From an uncultured Caulobacterales bacterium (GTDB taxonomy: Bacteria; Pseudomonadota; Alphaproteobacteria; Caulobacterales; Caulobacteraceae): 64,000 bases of DNA. The stretch's first letter is position 1; each line of letters starts with the position of its first letter. Location of the stretch: positions 62,001 to 126,000 of the forward strand of contig CAIMFV010000010.1 of assembly GCA_903840435.1 (NCBI GenBank), written 5' to 3'. The notes beneath the pieces are model-generated. The model saw nothing but the letters and a program-made list of their open reading frames with translations. It was not told the DNA's origin and did not search any database. The position numbers and the translations under genes were made by a program. Shown in pieces: positions 55,961-64,000 of this stretch.

Positions 55961-56521
55961 TTAGGCGGCCAGGGTTAGGGTGTCACCGCCGACGGCGCGA
56001 TTGCACGGGCAAAGCTCATCGGTCTGCAGTGCGTCCAGCACCCGCAGGGTGTCCGCAGGGTTACGGCCGACATTGAGATTGGTGACATAGATGTGCTGGA
56101 CGACGTTTTGCGGGTCGACGATCAAGGTGGCACGCACCGCCACACCTTCGGCTTCGTCCAGCACGCCCAGCGCCCGGGCAAAGGTTCCGGCGGGATCGGC
56201 AAAGCTCCAGATCGGCAGCTTGTGCAGGTCAGCGTGATCGCGCCGCCAGGCCAGCTTCACATGTTCATTATCGGTCGATCCCCCGAGCACCACCGCGTCG
56301 CGATCGGCGAAGTCGCGGCTCAGGCGGGCAAATTCAGCGATTTCGGTCGGGCAGACAAAGGTGAAGTCCTTCGGGTAAAAGAAGATCACCTTCCATTGGG
56401 TGGGAAAGCTGTCCGCCGTCAGGGTTTCAAAGGCGCTGACGCCATTTTCTTCGTGACGCTCAAATCCCGGTTTGACACCAACAAGTTTAAACGCAGGGAG
56501 GGTTTGGCCAATGCCGATCAT
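55961..56521 (-). CDS. ahpC: Alkyl hydroperoxide reductase/peroxiredoxin AhpC
   Basis: AhpC is the two-cysteine peroxiredoxin that reduces H2O2, organic peroxides and peroxynitrite. The 186-residue product has peroxidatic C57 in DFTFVCPTE and a C-terminal CPC with a resolving cysteine (ELCPCNR). The ATG at 56521 is preferred over an extension by seven residues. It diverges from oxyR, and the 201-base gap is A/T-rich. AhpD, encoded downstream, is the likely reductant. Confidence 0.95.
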   Translation of the reverse strand: MIGIGQTLPAFKLVGVKPGFERHEENGVSAFETLTADSFPTQWKVIFFYPKDFTFVCPTEIAEFARLSRDFADRDAVVLGGSTDNEHVKLAWRRDHADLHKLPIWSFADPAGTFARALGVLDEAEGVAVRATLIVDPQNVVQHIYVTNLNVGRNPADTLRVLDALQTDELCPCNRAVGGDTLTLAA

Positions 56522-56722
56522 GGGAGGGCTCCAAGTTTGCAATCATGAGGGTGGGGAGCCGCGATGCGCGTCTCCATGCCGAGACCCCTAAAGCGCGAAC
56601 ATAGATAAAACCAATTGATAATAACATTTACATCGAAAGATTATTTCTATACAAACTGCGCAGCGGCCTTGCCGCGCCAAAATTAAGTCCCCAAACCTCA
56701 CGTCTTCCCGCGGAATCCGGCC
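56522..56722. promoter_or_regulatory. Divergent ahpC-oxyR regulatory region
   Basis: This 201-base gap is A/T-rich against its surroundings. It holds an inverted repeat ATAAT...ATTAT (56618-56622 and 56640-56644) and outer ATAG (56601) and CTAT (56647). This resembles LysR-type operators but does not fit the enteric OxyR four-quartet consensus exactly. It probably carries the OxyR site for both promoters. Confidence 0.5.
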
Positions 56723-57649
56723 ATGCTGCTCCCCACCTTGCGCCAGCTGCAATATTTGAAACTGTTGGCCGAGCACGGGTCGTTCAGTCGCGCCGCCGAA
56801 GCCGCCCACGTTACCCAACCGACCTTGTCCGCAGGGGTCGCGGAGTTGGAAAAGGTTTTAGGCGCTCCGGTGGTCGACCGGAACAGGGCCGGCGTTAATC
56901 TGACAGCGGTGGGCGAGGAGGCTGTCGCCCGGGCGGGAGAAATTCTCGCCTTGTCCGAAGACCTCGTGCAAGCGGCGCGCAGTGCAGGTCAACCCCTAAC
57001 CGGTCGGTTCCGCCTCGGTGTCATTCCAACCATTGCGCCCTTCCTCTTGCCGCGCGCCTTGCCCATCTTGAGCCGGACCTATCCGAATTTACGGCTCTTT
57101 CTGCGTGAGGACCTTACCGCCAAGCTGATCGCCAGCTTGAAGGCCGGTGCGATCGATGCGGCGCTCATCGCGCTGCCCTATGATTTGCAAGGTCTTGATC
57201 ATATTGACGTGTTCGAGGACCCGTTTTTCGCCGTCGCCCCGGCCAATCACGCCATGGCGGCAGAGCGCACGGTTGATCCAAAGGCGCTCGAAGGGGCGGA
57301 CCTCATTCTCTTAGAAGACGGCCACTGTCTGCGCGACCATGCCCTCGCGGCCTGCAGTATGACCACGGCGCGTGGTGGGCCGGAGGGCGCGTTTGCCGCC
57401 ACCTCGCTACACACCTTGATCCAAATGGTCGGTTCGGGGCTTGGGGTGACGCTCTTGCCCAAGATTGCGGTTGAGTCTGGCCTTGCCGACCAGGCGCCGG
57501 TGGTGGTTCGCCCGTTAAATGCAGGTGCGCCTTGCCGGGAAGTGGTGGTGGCCTGGCGGTCAGGTTCCAGTCGAGGTCGTGACGCCAAGCTCTTGGCGCG
57601 CACCTTTCGCACCTTGAATTCAGAGGCCCCCAACAGCCATTTGCCCTAG
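56723..57649 (+). CDS. oxyR: Hydrogen-peroxide sensor OxyR (LysR family)
   Basis: This 308-residue LysR-type regulator has the N-terminal winged helix (TLRQLQYLKLLAEHGSFSRAAE) and a peroxide-sensing domain with C202 and C211 in a GHCLRDHALAAC context. The C-X8-C spacing matches C199 and C208 of E. coli OxyR, which form the activating disulfide. Divergence from ahpC fits autoregulation and activation of the peroxide genes. Only 28 bases separate it from ftsY. Confidence 0.95.
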   Translation: MLLPTLRQLQYLKLLAEHGSFSRAAEAAHVTQPTLSAGVAELEKVLGAPVVDRNRAGVNLTAVGEEAVARAGEILALSEDLVQAARSAGQPLTGRFRLGVIPTIAPFLLPRALPILSRTYPNLRLFLREDLTAKLIASLKAGAIDAALIALPYDLQGLDHIDVFEDPFFAVAPANHAMAAERTVDPKALEGADLILLEDGHCLRDHALAACSMTTARGGPEGAFAATSLHTLIQMVGSGLGVTLLPKIAVESGLADQAPVVVRPLNAGAPCREVVVAWRSGSSRGRDAKLLARTFRTLNSEAPNSHLP

Positions 57650-57677
57650 GACGGTTTGCCCTCTAAGGACGTGGGTC

Positions 57678-58667
57678 ATGTCGCGCTCTGAACCCCCTTC
57701 CTCGTCTGAGACCCCACCAGAAGGGTTTGGCGGCAAGCGCGCCGGTTGGTTCGACCGACTGACGGCGGGCTTAAAAAAATCAACCCAAAGCCTGACCTCC
57801 CAGGTTGGCGCGCTGTTGACCAAGCGCAAGCTGGATGCCGACGACCTTGGCGCGCTCGAAGACCTGTTGATCGAGGCTGATCTTGGCGCGGCGGCGGCGG
57901 CACGGGTGGCTGAGCGGTTTTCCGCCACGCGGTTCGCGCCTGACGCTTCAGACCTAGAGGTGCGCGGCGCCTTGGCGCAGGCGCTGGAGCGCGAATTTGA
58001 CGGCCATTGCGGGGCGTTTCGACCTATGGCTGGCCCAAGGCCCTATGTGGTGGTGTTTGTCGGCGTCAATGGATCGGGCAAGACCACGACCTTGGGCAAG
58101 GTGGCATCGGAACTGCGCCGCGAGGGCGCTAAGGTTTTGATCGTGGCGGGTGACACCTTCCGGGCCGCCGCGGTCGAGCAATTAAAGGTGTGGGCAGAGC
58201 GCGCCGATGCGGCCTTTCTCAGCGGACCGGCAGGCGCCGACGCAGCAGGCCTTGCCTTTGACGCGGTAGCGAAAGCCCGGGCCGAGGGCTTTGACGTGGT
58301 GCTGATCGATACGGCGGGACGTTTGCAAAACAAGACGGGCCTGATGGACGAGCTCGCCAAAATCTTTCGCGTGCTGAAAAAGCTGGATGACAGTTTTCCC
58401 CATGAAACCTTGCTGGTGCTCGATGCGACCGTTGGCCGTAATGCCGTTTCGCAAGCTGAGGCCTTTGGCCGCACCGCCGGGGTTACGGGTTTGGTGATGA
58501 CCAAGCTCGATGGCACTGCCCGCGGCGGCGTCCTGCTCGCCGCTGCCGAGGCTGGCCAGGCGCCGGTCAAATTGATCGGTGTGGGCGAGGGGGTGGAGGA
58601 CTTGCAAAGCTTTGACGCCCGCGCCTTTTGCCGTTCGCTGGTCGGACTTGGCGAAACCGAATTGTGA
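57678..58667 (+). CDS. ftsY: Signal recognition particle receptor FtsY
   Basis: FtsY is the SRP receptor that delivers ribosomes to the SecYEG translocon. The 329-residue product has a short basic N-terminal region (residues 1-50) instead of the long acidic domain of E. coli. The NG domain has G1 GVNGSGKTTT (129-138), VAGDTFRAAAVEQL, and the G4 MTKLDGTARGG. The first 20 residues are Ser/Pro-rich. It is followed by yciB after a 10-bp tandem-repeat spacer. Confidence 0.97.
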   Translation: MSRSEPPSSSETPPEGFGGKRAGWFDRLTAGLKKSTQSLTSQVGALLTKRKLDADDLGALEDLLIEADLGAAAAARVAERFSATRFAPDASDLEVRGALAQALEREFDGHCGAFRPMAGPRPYVVVFVGVNGSGKTTTLGKVASELRREGAKVLIVAGDTFRAAAVEQLKVWAERADAAFLSGPAGADAAGLAFDAVAKARAEGFDVVLIDTAGRLQNKTGLMDELAKIFRVLKKLDDSFPHETLLVLDATVGRNAVSQAEAFGRTAGVTGLVMTKLDGTARGGVLLAAAEAGQAPVKLIGVGEGVEDLQSFDARAFCRSLVGLGETEL

Positions 58668-58670
58668 TCT

Positions 58671-58700
58671 TGACCGAGAAAGACCGAGAAAGACCGAGAC
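58671..58700. repeat. Three copies of a 10-bp tandem repeat between ftsY and yciB
   Basis: TGACCGAGAA, AGACCGAGAA and AGACCGAGAC lie in tandem just before the yciB start. The GAGAAAGA boundary could act as a ribosome site; the repeat may be a slippage-prone locus that alters the spacing before yciB. Confidence 0.85.
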
Positions 58701-58701
58701 C

Positions 58702-59337
58702 ATGACCGAGCCCAAGACCGATCCGGGCCGCGACCCCCACAACGCTGCGCCGGACCTGTTCCAAATGGGCGTCGATTTCGCCCCAGTGGCCGCCTTTGCC
58801 GTGACCTATTTTTTGGGCGGAAAGCAAATTCTGACCGCCACCTTTGCCTTGGTGGCGGGATCGGTCGCGGCCTTGCTGGTCAATCTGGCAGTGCGGAGGA
58901 AATTTGCCGTCCTCCCCACAGTCTATGGCGGCGCGGCGCTGATTTTTGGCACCTTGACCCTGATATTCAAGGATCCGTCCATCGTCAAAATGAAGACGAC
59001 CTTCATTGATGCGGGCCTCGGCATCTTTTTGCTTGGCGGCATGGCGTTGAAGAAGAACCCGATCCGCCATGTGCTCAGCGGTATGACGCCCTTGTCAGAA
59101 CGCGGTTGGCGGCTGCTGACCCTGCGCTTTGGACTGTTTTTTTTGGCCACGGCCCTGATGAACGAAATTGTTTGGCGCACCCAGCCTGAACATATCTGGG
59201 TGGTGTTTCGCATGCCGGGGCTGTTGATCCTGTCGCTGATCTTTGCCGCCTTCCAAACGCCTTTGATCCTGAAGGAGGGCCATGTCTTCAACCCGCCCCC
59301 CGCCAAGGCCGCAGCGGATGAGGACACCACGCCCTAG
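58702..59337 (+). CDS. Septation protein A (IspZ/YciB family)
   Basis: This 211-residue membrane protein has five to six helices and belongs to the YciB/IspZ family, linked to cell envelope and septation. Conserved parts are FAPVAAFAVTYFLGGKQILTATF and NEIVWRTQPEHIWVVFRMPG. The ATG at 58702 places the first helix near residue 25; the longer frame would overlap ftsY. It follows ftsY directly, as in other alphaproteobacteria. Confidence 0.92.
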   Translation: MTEPKTDPGRDPHNAAPDLFQMGVDFAPVAAFAVTYFLGGKQILTATFALVAGSVAALLVNLAVRRKFAVLPTVYGGAALIFGTLTLIFKDPSIVKMKTTFIDAGLGIFLLGGMALKKNPIRHVLSGMTPLSERGWRLLTLRFGLFFLATALMNEIVWRTQPEHIWVVFRMPGLLILSLIFAAFQTPLILKEGHVFNPPPAKAAADEDTTP

Positions 59338-59462
59338 GCCGGGATTTCGGCCGCCCATCGAACTGTCGTGAAACCGCCGTACAAGCTCCCTATATTGGGG
59401 GGTGGGCGGATCAGTTCGCCTTTAGCGCCACCATGGCGGCCTCAAGCGAGGAAAGGGCTCCG

Positions 59463-60056
59463 ATGGGCAAGTCCGAAAAGTTTTCTGTAGAAGGCCTGGA
59501 TCGCTCGCCGGCCCATCTGCTCCATCGTGCCTTGCAATTGGCGCTCGACCTCTATGCGGGGGAAAGCGGCCCAGGCGCCGTCACCCAAAGACAGTATGCC
59601 GTGCTTGCCGCCGTCGCCGCCCACGAAGGCCTGACCCAAACCGATCTGGTGCGGGCCACCGGCATCGACCGCTCAACCCTTGCCGATATGATCGCGCGCA
59701 TGACCAAGCGGGGACTTTTGGCGCGCGAGCGGTCAGCCAATGACGCTAGGGCCAATCAGGTTACCCTGTCTGAGGCCGGGCGGGTCGCACTTGACGCTGT
59801 CCAGCCCCATGTCCAAGCCGCCGACGAAAAAATCCTCGCCCTCATTCCCTCTGCAAAACGCCAAGCCTTTGTTGCGATCCTGCGCGACCTCGCCAAGGCG
59901 GGCGAGGTGAGCCTTTCCGACAAGGGTCCTGAGATGGTCAAGGCCAAGCCGCCGAAGGCCGACAAGGCACATGGCGAGAAGAAAAAGCGCAAAGACAAGA
60001 AGGACAAGAAGGCGAAAAAAGCCAAAAAGGCTTCCGCCAATCTCGTCGCCGAATAG
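59463..60056 (+). CDS. MarR family regulator with lysine-rich C-terminal tail
   Basis: This 197-residue protein has a MarR winged-helix domain (about residues 15-145, with GLTQTDLVRATGIDRSTLADMIARM and LTLSEAG-like wing). Its last 35-40 residues are almost only Lys, Asp, Ala and Glu, like the tails of bacterial H1-like proteins. Such a tail is unusual for MarR and could bind DNA or RNA non-specifically. The start is ATG at 59463 after GAGGAAAGG; an alternative lies at 59433. A TATATT sequence near 59391 could be its -10 box. Confidence 0.85.
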   Translation: MGKSEKFSVEGLDRSPAHLLHRALQLALDLYAGESGPGAVTQRQYAVLAAVAAHEGLTQTDLVRATGIDRSTLADMIARMTKRGLLARERSANDARANQVTLSEAGRVALDAVQPHVQAADEKILALIPSAKRQAFVAILRDLAKAGEVSLSDKGPEMVKAKPPKADKAHGEKKKRKDKKDKKAKKAKKASANLVAE

Positions 60057-60142
60057 CCTCCACGATCAGGTGCGGTAAGGCGCGTGTTATTTTACCGACG
60101 CGCCTCCGCCCGCTTCGCCTGAAAGACCTGAAAGAAACGGTT

Positions 60143-60553
60143 CTAGCGGCTTTTCAACAGATCGCGGATTTCAGCCAAGAGCGCTTCTGACGGGGTGGGC
60201 TCTGGCGCTGCGGGCGCTTCGGCTGCTGCTGCGGGGCGGCGCATGGAATTGGCGGCCTTGACCACCATAAAGATCACAAAGGCGATGATCAAAAACTGGA
60301 TGATGGTGTTGAGAAAGGCACCGTAGCCGAGGGCCACTTCTGCAGTCTTCTTCGCCGGATCCGCTGCCAACAGCACCAGCTTTAGCTGGACGAAATCGAC
60401 CTTGCCAAGGATCAAGCCAATGGGCGGCATGATGATTTGATCGACGAGGGAGGTGACGATCTTGCCAAAGGCGCCGCCGATAATGACACCGACCGCCAAA
60501 TCCAACACATTACCGCGGGCAATGAACTCGCGAAACTCAGACACCATCGACAT
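60143..60553 (-). CDS. mscL: Large-conductance mechanosensitive channel
   Basis: MscL is the tension-gated pore that releases solutes on osmotic downshock. The 136-residue protein has the N-terminal [27 protein letters not shown], the first pore-lining helix, a periplasmic loop and the second helix ([15 protein letters not shown]). The C-terminal bundle ends with [14 protein letters not shown], preceded by a Pro/Ala-rich linker. The gene follows ihfB with a 67-base gap, in which I see only a weak GGCC-type hairpin. Confidence 0.97.
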   Translation of the reverse strand: MSMVSEFREFIARGNVLDLAVGVIIGGAFGKIVTSLVDQIIMPPIGLILGKVDFVQLKLVLLAADPAKKTAEVALGYGAFLNTIIQFLIIAFVIFMVVKAANSMRRPAAAAEAPAAPEPTPSEALLAEIRDLLKSR

Positions 60554-60620
60554 GGGAATACGCCCCTAAACAGATACGGAAGAACTTTTTATGGGAGAAA
60601 GGCTGGAGGCCGGGTCGGCC

Positions 60621-60911
60621 CTATTCGTCGCCCGAGGCGTTGAGCCGCTCGCGCAACTCCTTACCGCTCTTGAAGAAGGGCACCGCCTTGGCGCGCACCT
60701 GCACCTGATCGCCGGTGCGCGGATTTCTGCCCGACCGCGCCGGGCGCGCGCGAACCGAAAACGCGCCAAAGCCGCGCAACTCAACCCGGCCGCCACCTTC
60801 CAGCGCCTCGGTCATGGTGTCGAAGACCACCGCCACCACCCGCTCCACATCCTTTTGGGTCAGATGCGGGTTTTCGGCGGCCAGCTGGGCAATCAGCTCA
60901 GACTTGATCAT
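60621..60911 (-). CDS. ihfB: Integration host factor beta subunit
   Basis: IhfB pairs with IhfA to bend DNA at replication, recombination and transcription sites, including some alphaproteobacterial origins. The 96-residue protein begins [17 protein letters not shown] and has the DNA-arm motif [17 protein letters not shown]. The rpsA-ihfB order is typical. An intrinsic terminator after rpsA indicates that ihfB has its own promoter in the 115-base leader. Confidence 0.96.
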   Translation of the reverse strand: MIKSELIAQLAAENPHLTQKDVERVVAVVFDTMTEALEGGGRVELRGFGAFSVRARPARSGRNPRTGDQVQVRAKAVPFFKSGKELRERLNASGDE

Positions 60912-61026
60912 CGACGTCGGTCCCGAAAGCGAGCCAAGCGGCTCATGACAATATTGAACTCAGCCCTGACCATTGCCGAAAGTTCCAAGCGGTTCAAGGA
61001 AAATTGAGCGGTTGCGCCTTGGGCGC

Positions 61027-61062
61027 AAGAAAAAGCCCGCGCCGGAGTGAACCGACGCGGGC
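61027..61062 (-). terminator. Rho-independent terminator of rpsA
   Basis: On the minus strand the stem GCCCGCGTCGG / CCGGCGCGGGC (11 pairs with one mismatch; 61062-61052 and 61045-61035) closes a six-base loop and is followed by TTTTTCTT (61034-61027). It lies about 60 bases after the rpsA stop. Confidence 0.88.
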
Positions 61063-61122
61063 CGAAATGTCGTCTCTACCCTCGAACGACGCTTCCGCCG
61101 CCCGAGGTATGGATAGGTGAGA

Positions 61123-62829
61123 CTATTCTTTCGAGGCCTTTTCGCGCAGGGCGGCGCCGAGGATGTCGCCCAGCGATGCGCCGGAGTCCGACGAGCCGAA
61201 TTGCTCAATTGCCGCCTTGTCTTCGGCCATTTCCAGAGCCTTGACCGACAGGGACACGCGACGCGAGGCCTTGTCGATATTGGTGATCTGGGCGTCAAGC
61301 CGGTCGCCGACCGCGAAGCGTTCCGGGCGTTGCTCGGAGCGGTCGCGGCTCAAGTCAGACTTGCGGATAAAGGCCTGCATCGGCGCCGCCTCATCGCCGA
61401 ACTTCACTTCAATGCCGCCCGAGGTGACCTCAAGCACAGTGACGGTGACGGTTTGGCCCTTGCGATAGGCTTCTGACGCCATCGGGTCGCCCGAAAGCTG
61501 CTTGATGCCGAGCGAGATGCGTTCCTTCTCGACGTCGACGTCCAAGACCTTGGCCTTGACCATTTCGCCGCGATGGAAGCGTTGCACAGCCTCTTCGCCC
61601 GCCACGGTCCAGTCGATGTCGGACAGGTGAACCATGCCGTCGATGTCGTTGTCGAGACCGATGAACAGACCAAATTCGGTGGTGTTCTTGACCTCGCCTT
61701 CGACCGTCGAGCCGACCGGATGCTTGGAAACAAAGTCTTCCCACGGATTGGGCAGGGCTTGCTTCAGACCCAGCGACACGCGGCGCTTGGACGGATCGAC
61801 GTCCAAGACCACCACATCGACTTCTTGGCTGGTGGAGACGATTTTGCCCGGATGGACGTTCTTCTTAGTCCAAGACATTTCCGAGACGTGCACCAGACCC
61901 TCGACGCCCGCTTCCAGCTCCACAAAGGCGCCGTAGTCGGTGATGTTGGTGATACGGCCCGTGAACTTGGCGCCCGGCGGATACTTGGCTTCGACGCCGT
62001 CCCAGGGATCGGACTGCAGTTGCTTCATGCCAAGCGAGATGCGTTGGGTGTCTGGGTTGATCTTGATGATCTGCACCTTCACCGTATCGCCCACCGCCAA
62101 GACTTGGCTCGGATGGGAGACGCGCTTCCAGCTCATGTCGGTGACGTGCAACAGACCGTCAATGCCACCCAGATCGACAAAGGCGCCGTAGTCGGTGATG
62201 TTCTTGACCACGCCGTCGCGGATTTCGCCTTCAGCCAATTGTGACACAAGCTCGGTGCGCTGCTCGGCGCGGGCCTCTTCCAGAATGGCGCGACGCGACA
62301 CGACAATATTGCCACGCGGACGGTCCATTTTCAGAATGGCGAAGGGTTGTTCCTTGCCCATCAAGGGGCCGACATCGCGCACCGGCCGGATATCGACCTG
62401 GCTGCCTGGCAAGAAGGCCGAGGCGCCGCCGAGGTCGACGGTGAAGCCGCCCTTGACCCGACCGACAATGGCGCCGATCACGGGCTCTTGGCGGGAATAG
62501 ACGCCTTCCAGACGGGTCCAGGCTTCTTCGCGCTTGGCCTTTTCGCGGCTGATAACGGCTTCGCCGAGCGCATTTTCAACGCGCTCCAAATAGACTTCGA
62601 CCGTGTCGCCAACCTTCGGAAGGGCCTTGCCTTCCATATTGACGAATTCCTTCATCGGCACGCGGCCTTCGGTCTTCAGACCGACGTCGATGACGACAAA
62701 GTCCTTTTCGATCGCGACGACCAGGCCGTGAACCACGGCGCCTTCCATAATGTCGCGTCCACCAAAGGACTCATCAAGCAGGGCCGCAAAATCGTCGCGG
62801 CTTGGATTTAGGCTGGCATCATCCGCCAT
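61123..62829 (-). CDS. rpsA: 30S ribosomal protein S1
   Basis: S1 binds mRNA leaders and helps initiation. The 568-residue protein has six S1 OB-fold repeats. Examples are [84 protein letters not shown] and [20 protein letters not shown]. The start is the ATG at 62829; the track from 62841 adds only four residues. A terminator follows. The order cmk-rpsA-ihfB is conserved. The leader before it is 198 bases long. Confidence 0.98.
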   Translation of the reverse strand: MADDASLNPSRDDFAALLDESFGGRDIMEGAVVHGLVVAIEKDFVVIDVGLKTEGRVPMKEFVNMEGKALPKVGDTVEVYLERVENALGEAVISREKAKREEAWTRLEGVYSRQEPVIGAIVGRVKGGFTVDLGGASAFLPGSQVDIRPVRDVGPLMGKEQPFAILKMDRPRGNIVVSRRAILEEARAEQRTELVSQLAEGEIRDGVVKNITDYGAFVDLGGIDGLLHVTDMSWKRVSHPSQVLAVGDTVKVQIIKINPDTQRISLGMKQLQSDPWDGVEAKYPPGAKFTGRITNITDYGAFVELEAGVEGLVHVSEMSWTKKNVHPGKIVSTSQEVDVVVLDVDPSKRRVSLGLKQALPNPWEDFVSKHPVGSTVEGEVKNTTEFGLFIGLDNDIDGMVHLSDIDWTVAGEEAVQRFHRGEMVKAKVLDVDVEKERISLGIKQLSGDPMASEAYRKGQTVTVTVLEVTSGGIEVKFGDEAAPMQAFIRKSDLSRDRSEQRPERFAVGDRLDAQITNIDKASRRVSLSVKALEMAEDKAAIEQFGSSDSGASLGDILGAALREKASKE

Positions 62830-63027
62830 AGGGGCTCCCATCGGGGTTTTTCAAAGGTTTCAGGGTCGTCCGAGCCTTCTGCGGTCGGACGAAAGGGGTT
62901 TAGAGGGTATGACCGAAACGAAACCATTGCGCCGACCTCCCAAAAGGGGAGGGGCGTGAGGGCTTCGCCTGAATGGAAAATGCTCGCGGCCGTCTGATAA
63001 CATGCGCTTTGAGATTTGGTCCTCGGG
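62830..63027 (-). promoter_or_regulatory. Leader region upstream of rpsA
   Basis: The 198-base gap between cmk and rpsA contains a 6-bp hairpin (CCTCCC with GGGAGG, 62936-62952) and a weaker TCCGA/TCGGA pair nearer the start. In other bacteria S1 represses its own synthesis through its mRNA leader; whether this structure does so here is unknown. Confidence 0.4.
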
Positions 63028-63684
63028 TCAAAAACCCTTGGCCAGCGCTGTATCGACAATGCGGCGGGCTGCATCGGCTGCCGCCTCTATAGACAAATGT
63101 GTGGTGTCGAGCAAGACCGCGTCGCTGGCGGGGGTTAGGGGCGCGTCAGCCCGACCGGAATCCCGTGCATCGCGGGCCAAAATATCGGCGAGCACCTGCT
63201 CATGGGTCAGGGCCTCGCCGCGGGCTTGATGTTGCAGATGGCGCCTGTGCGCCCGCACCTCAGGGGCTGCGGTGACAAAGAGTTTGGCGGGGGCAAAGGG
63301 GGCGATGACGGTGCCAATATCGCGACCGTCCAGCACCGCGCCACCGGGCTGTCGGGCGAAATCGGTTTGCAGACTGAGAAGGGCTGCCCGCACCTCAGGC
63401 AGGGCCGCGATGCGACTGGCCGTGGCGCCAACCTCGGCGGTGCGCAGCGCGTGCGCCTCGGCGGATAGGCCTTGCGGGTCGATCTCGCGCGCGGCCCGCG
63501 CCACCTCGCCGCCATGGGAAAGATCAAGCCCAAGCCGCAAGGCCCGCGCGGCGGCCGCCCGATAGAGAAGGCCCGTATCCAGATAGGGGAGAGAATATGC
63601 CGAGGCCAACCCTTCGGCGATGGTGCCCTTGCCCGACGCCGCCGGACCGTCGACAGCGATGACCAGCGCGCGATCACCAACCAT
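63028..63684 (-). CDS. cmk: Cytidylate kinase
   Basis: Cmk phosphorylates CMP and dCMP. The 218-residue product has the P-loop AVDGPAASGKGT (residues 10-21), YLDTGLLYRAAAARAL, DGRDIGTVIAPFAPAKLFVTA and the ARDARDSGRADAPLTPASDA lid-like segment. The ATG overlaps the aroA stop by one base (TAATG), so both genes are coupled. Length is normal. Confidence 0.96.
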   Translation of the reverse strand: MVGDRALVIAVDGPAASGKGTIAEGLASAYSLPYLDTGLLYRAAAARALRLGLDLSHGGEVARAAREIDPQGLSAEAHALRTAEVGATASRIAALPEVRAALLSLQTDFARQPGGAVLDGRDIGTVIAPFAPAKLFVTAAPEVRAHRRHLQHQARGEALTHEQVLADILARDARDSGRADAPLTPASDAVLLDTTHLSIEAAADAARRIVDTALAKGF

Positions 63685-64000
63685 TAGGAACGCGTCTCGG
63701 GCACGATGTCGGTCGCGCTGATTTCGGCGCCTAAGGATCCCATCAGCTGGGTGAAGCCGGGGAAGCTGGTGGCGATCATGCCCGGTTCATCAACCGTGAC
63801 AGGGGCCTGTGCGCCGAGCCCCAAGACCAGATGGGCCATGGCGATGCGATGATCGCCCCGGGTGACCACGGCAGCGCCCCCCCTGGGCGCAAGGCCTGTT
63901 CCGCGCACCACCATGCCCGCAGCCAGTTCTTCGGCTTCCACGCCGCAAGCGGTTAGACCCGCAACTGTCAGGGCGATCCGGTCGCTTTCCTTAACCCTGA
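63684..64000 (-). CDS. aroA: 3-phosphoshikimate 1-carboxyvinyltransferase, C-terminal part
   Basis: This is the C-terminal 105 codons of EPSP synthase, the sixth enzyme of the shikimate pathway. It reads [15 protein letters not shown] from the window edge, the conserved KESDR block, followed by a [17 protein letters not shown] segment and the [15 protein letters not shown] end. The start lies beyond the window. The gene precedes cmk, as in many proteobacteria. Confidence 0.96.
   Translation of the reverse strand, partial: RVKESDRIALTVAGLTACGVEAEELAAGMVVRGTGLAPRGGAAVVTRGDHRIAMAHLVLGLGAQAPVTVDEPGMIATSFPGFTQLMGSLGAEISATDIVPETRS

Noticed and set aside
1-64000. Insertion sequences, prophage, CRISPR arrays, tRNA or rRNA genes
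   Set aside because: No transposase, integrase, phage or Cas motif, no regularly spaced repeat and no tRNA- or rRNA-like stretch was recognised by eye; a dedicated scan could not be run.

Overview
This is a 64 kb stretch of chromosome from a high-G+C alphaproteobacterium. The gene orders tsaB-rimI-fur-miaB-phoH, rho-mnmE-mnmG-rsmG-parA-parB, maf-aroE-coaE-dnaQ|secB, timA-mltA-smr and aroA-cmk-rpsA-ihfB are those of that class. Two TTAA-N7-TTAA (CtrA-type) boxes, a third near-match upstream of ftsK, and a FixLJ/FixK module point to a group with the CtrA cell-cycle circuit (Caulobacterales or relatives, Rhizobiales or Rhodobacterales). I cannot name the genus. Almost all of the sequence is coding, and many genes overlap by 1-8 bases. 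I saw no insertion sequence, prophage, CRISPR array, tRNA or rRNA.

Layout. 1-4.8 kb: phoH (cut by the window edge), miaB, fur, rimI, tsaB and a NifU-type Fe-S protein, all on the minus strand. 4.8-9.4 kb: lolA and ftsK (minus), with a structured gap and strong terminator after lolA, then a UbiH-type hydroxylase (plus). 9.4-18.9 kb: glnD, mutS, gshB, yraN, rsmI, an AraC-alkyltransferase fusion and a DUF2244 protein (minus). nth (plus) diverges. 19.6-30.0 kb: parB, parA, rsmG, mnmG, mnmE, a DUF6489 protein, rho, hemJ and hemH (minus), with a quinone oxidoreductase (plus) inserted. Two perfect parS palindromes lie between mnmE and mnmG.

30.0-30.7 kb is a 683-base non-coding region with two CtrA boxes, flanked by hemH and the gene for the pyruvate phosphate dikinase regulatory protein (RP001/DUF299 family). 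That family flanks the known Caulobacter and Rickettsia origins, so this is the best candidate for oriC. Transcription diverges from it: the parAB side runs left, and maf-aroE-coaE-dnaQ runs right. secB, timA, mltA, smr, a DUF885 peptidase, arfB and two membrane glycosyltransferases follow.

42.7-49.8 kb looks like an oxygen-limitation module: ackA, a phosphate acyltransferase, a two-domain universal stress protein and a FixK-type regulator on the minus strand. Haem-PAS FixL, FixJ, an atypical single-domain receiver and a 48-residue membrane peptide lie on the plus strand. A FixJ-box-like motif sits between fixK and fixL. 50-55 kb: class I aldolase, argF-argD, and an operon of two small SMR-like membrane proteins plus a GNAT-fold protein. 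55-57.7 kb: a peroxide-defence locus (ahpD, ahpC, divergent oxyR). 57.7-64 kb: ftsY, yciB, a MarR protein with a lysine-rich tail, mscL, ihfB, rpsA, cmk and the end of aroA.

The most interesting points are the origin-parS-parAB layout, the FixLJ neighbourhood with its small uncharacterised partners, the structured RNA candidate after lolA, and the SMR pair with a GNAT protein. I found no obviously new enzyme system.
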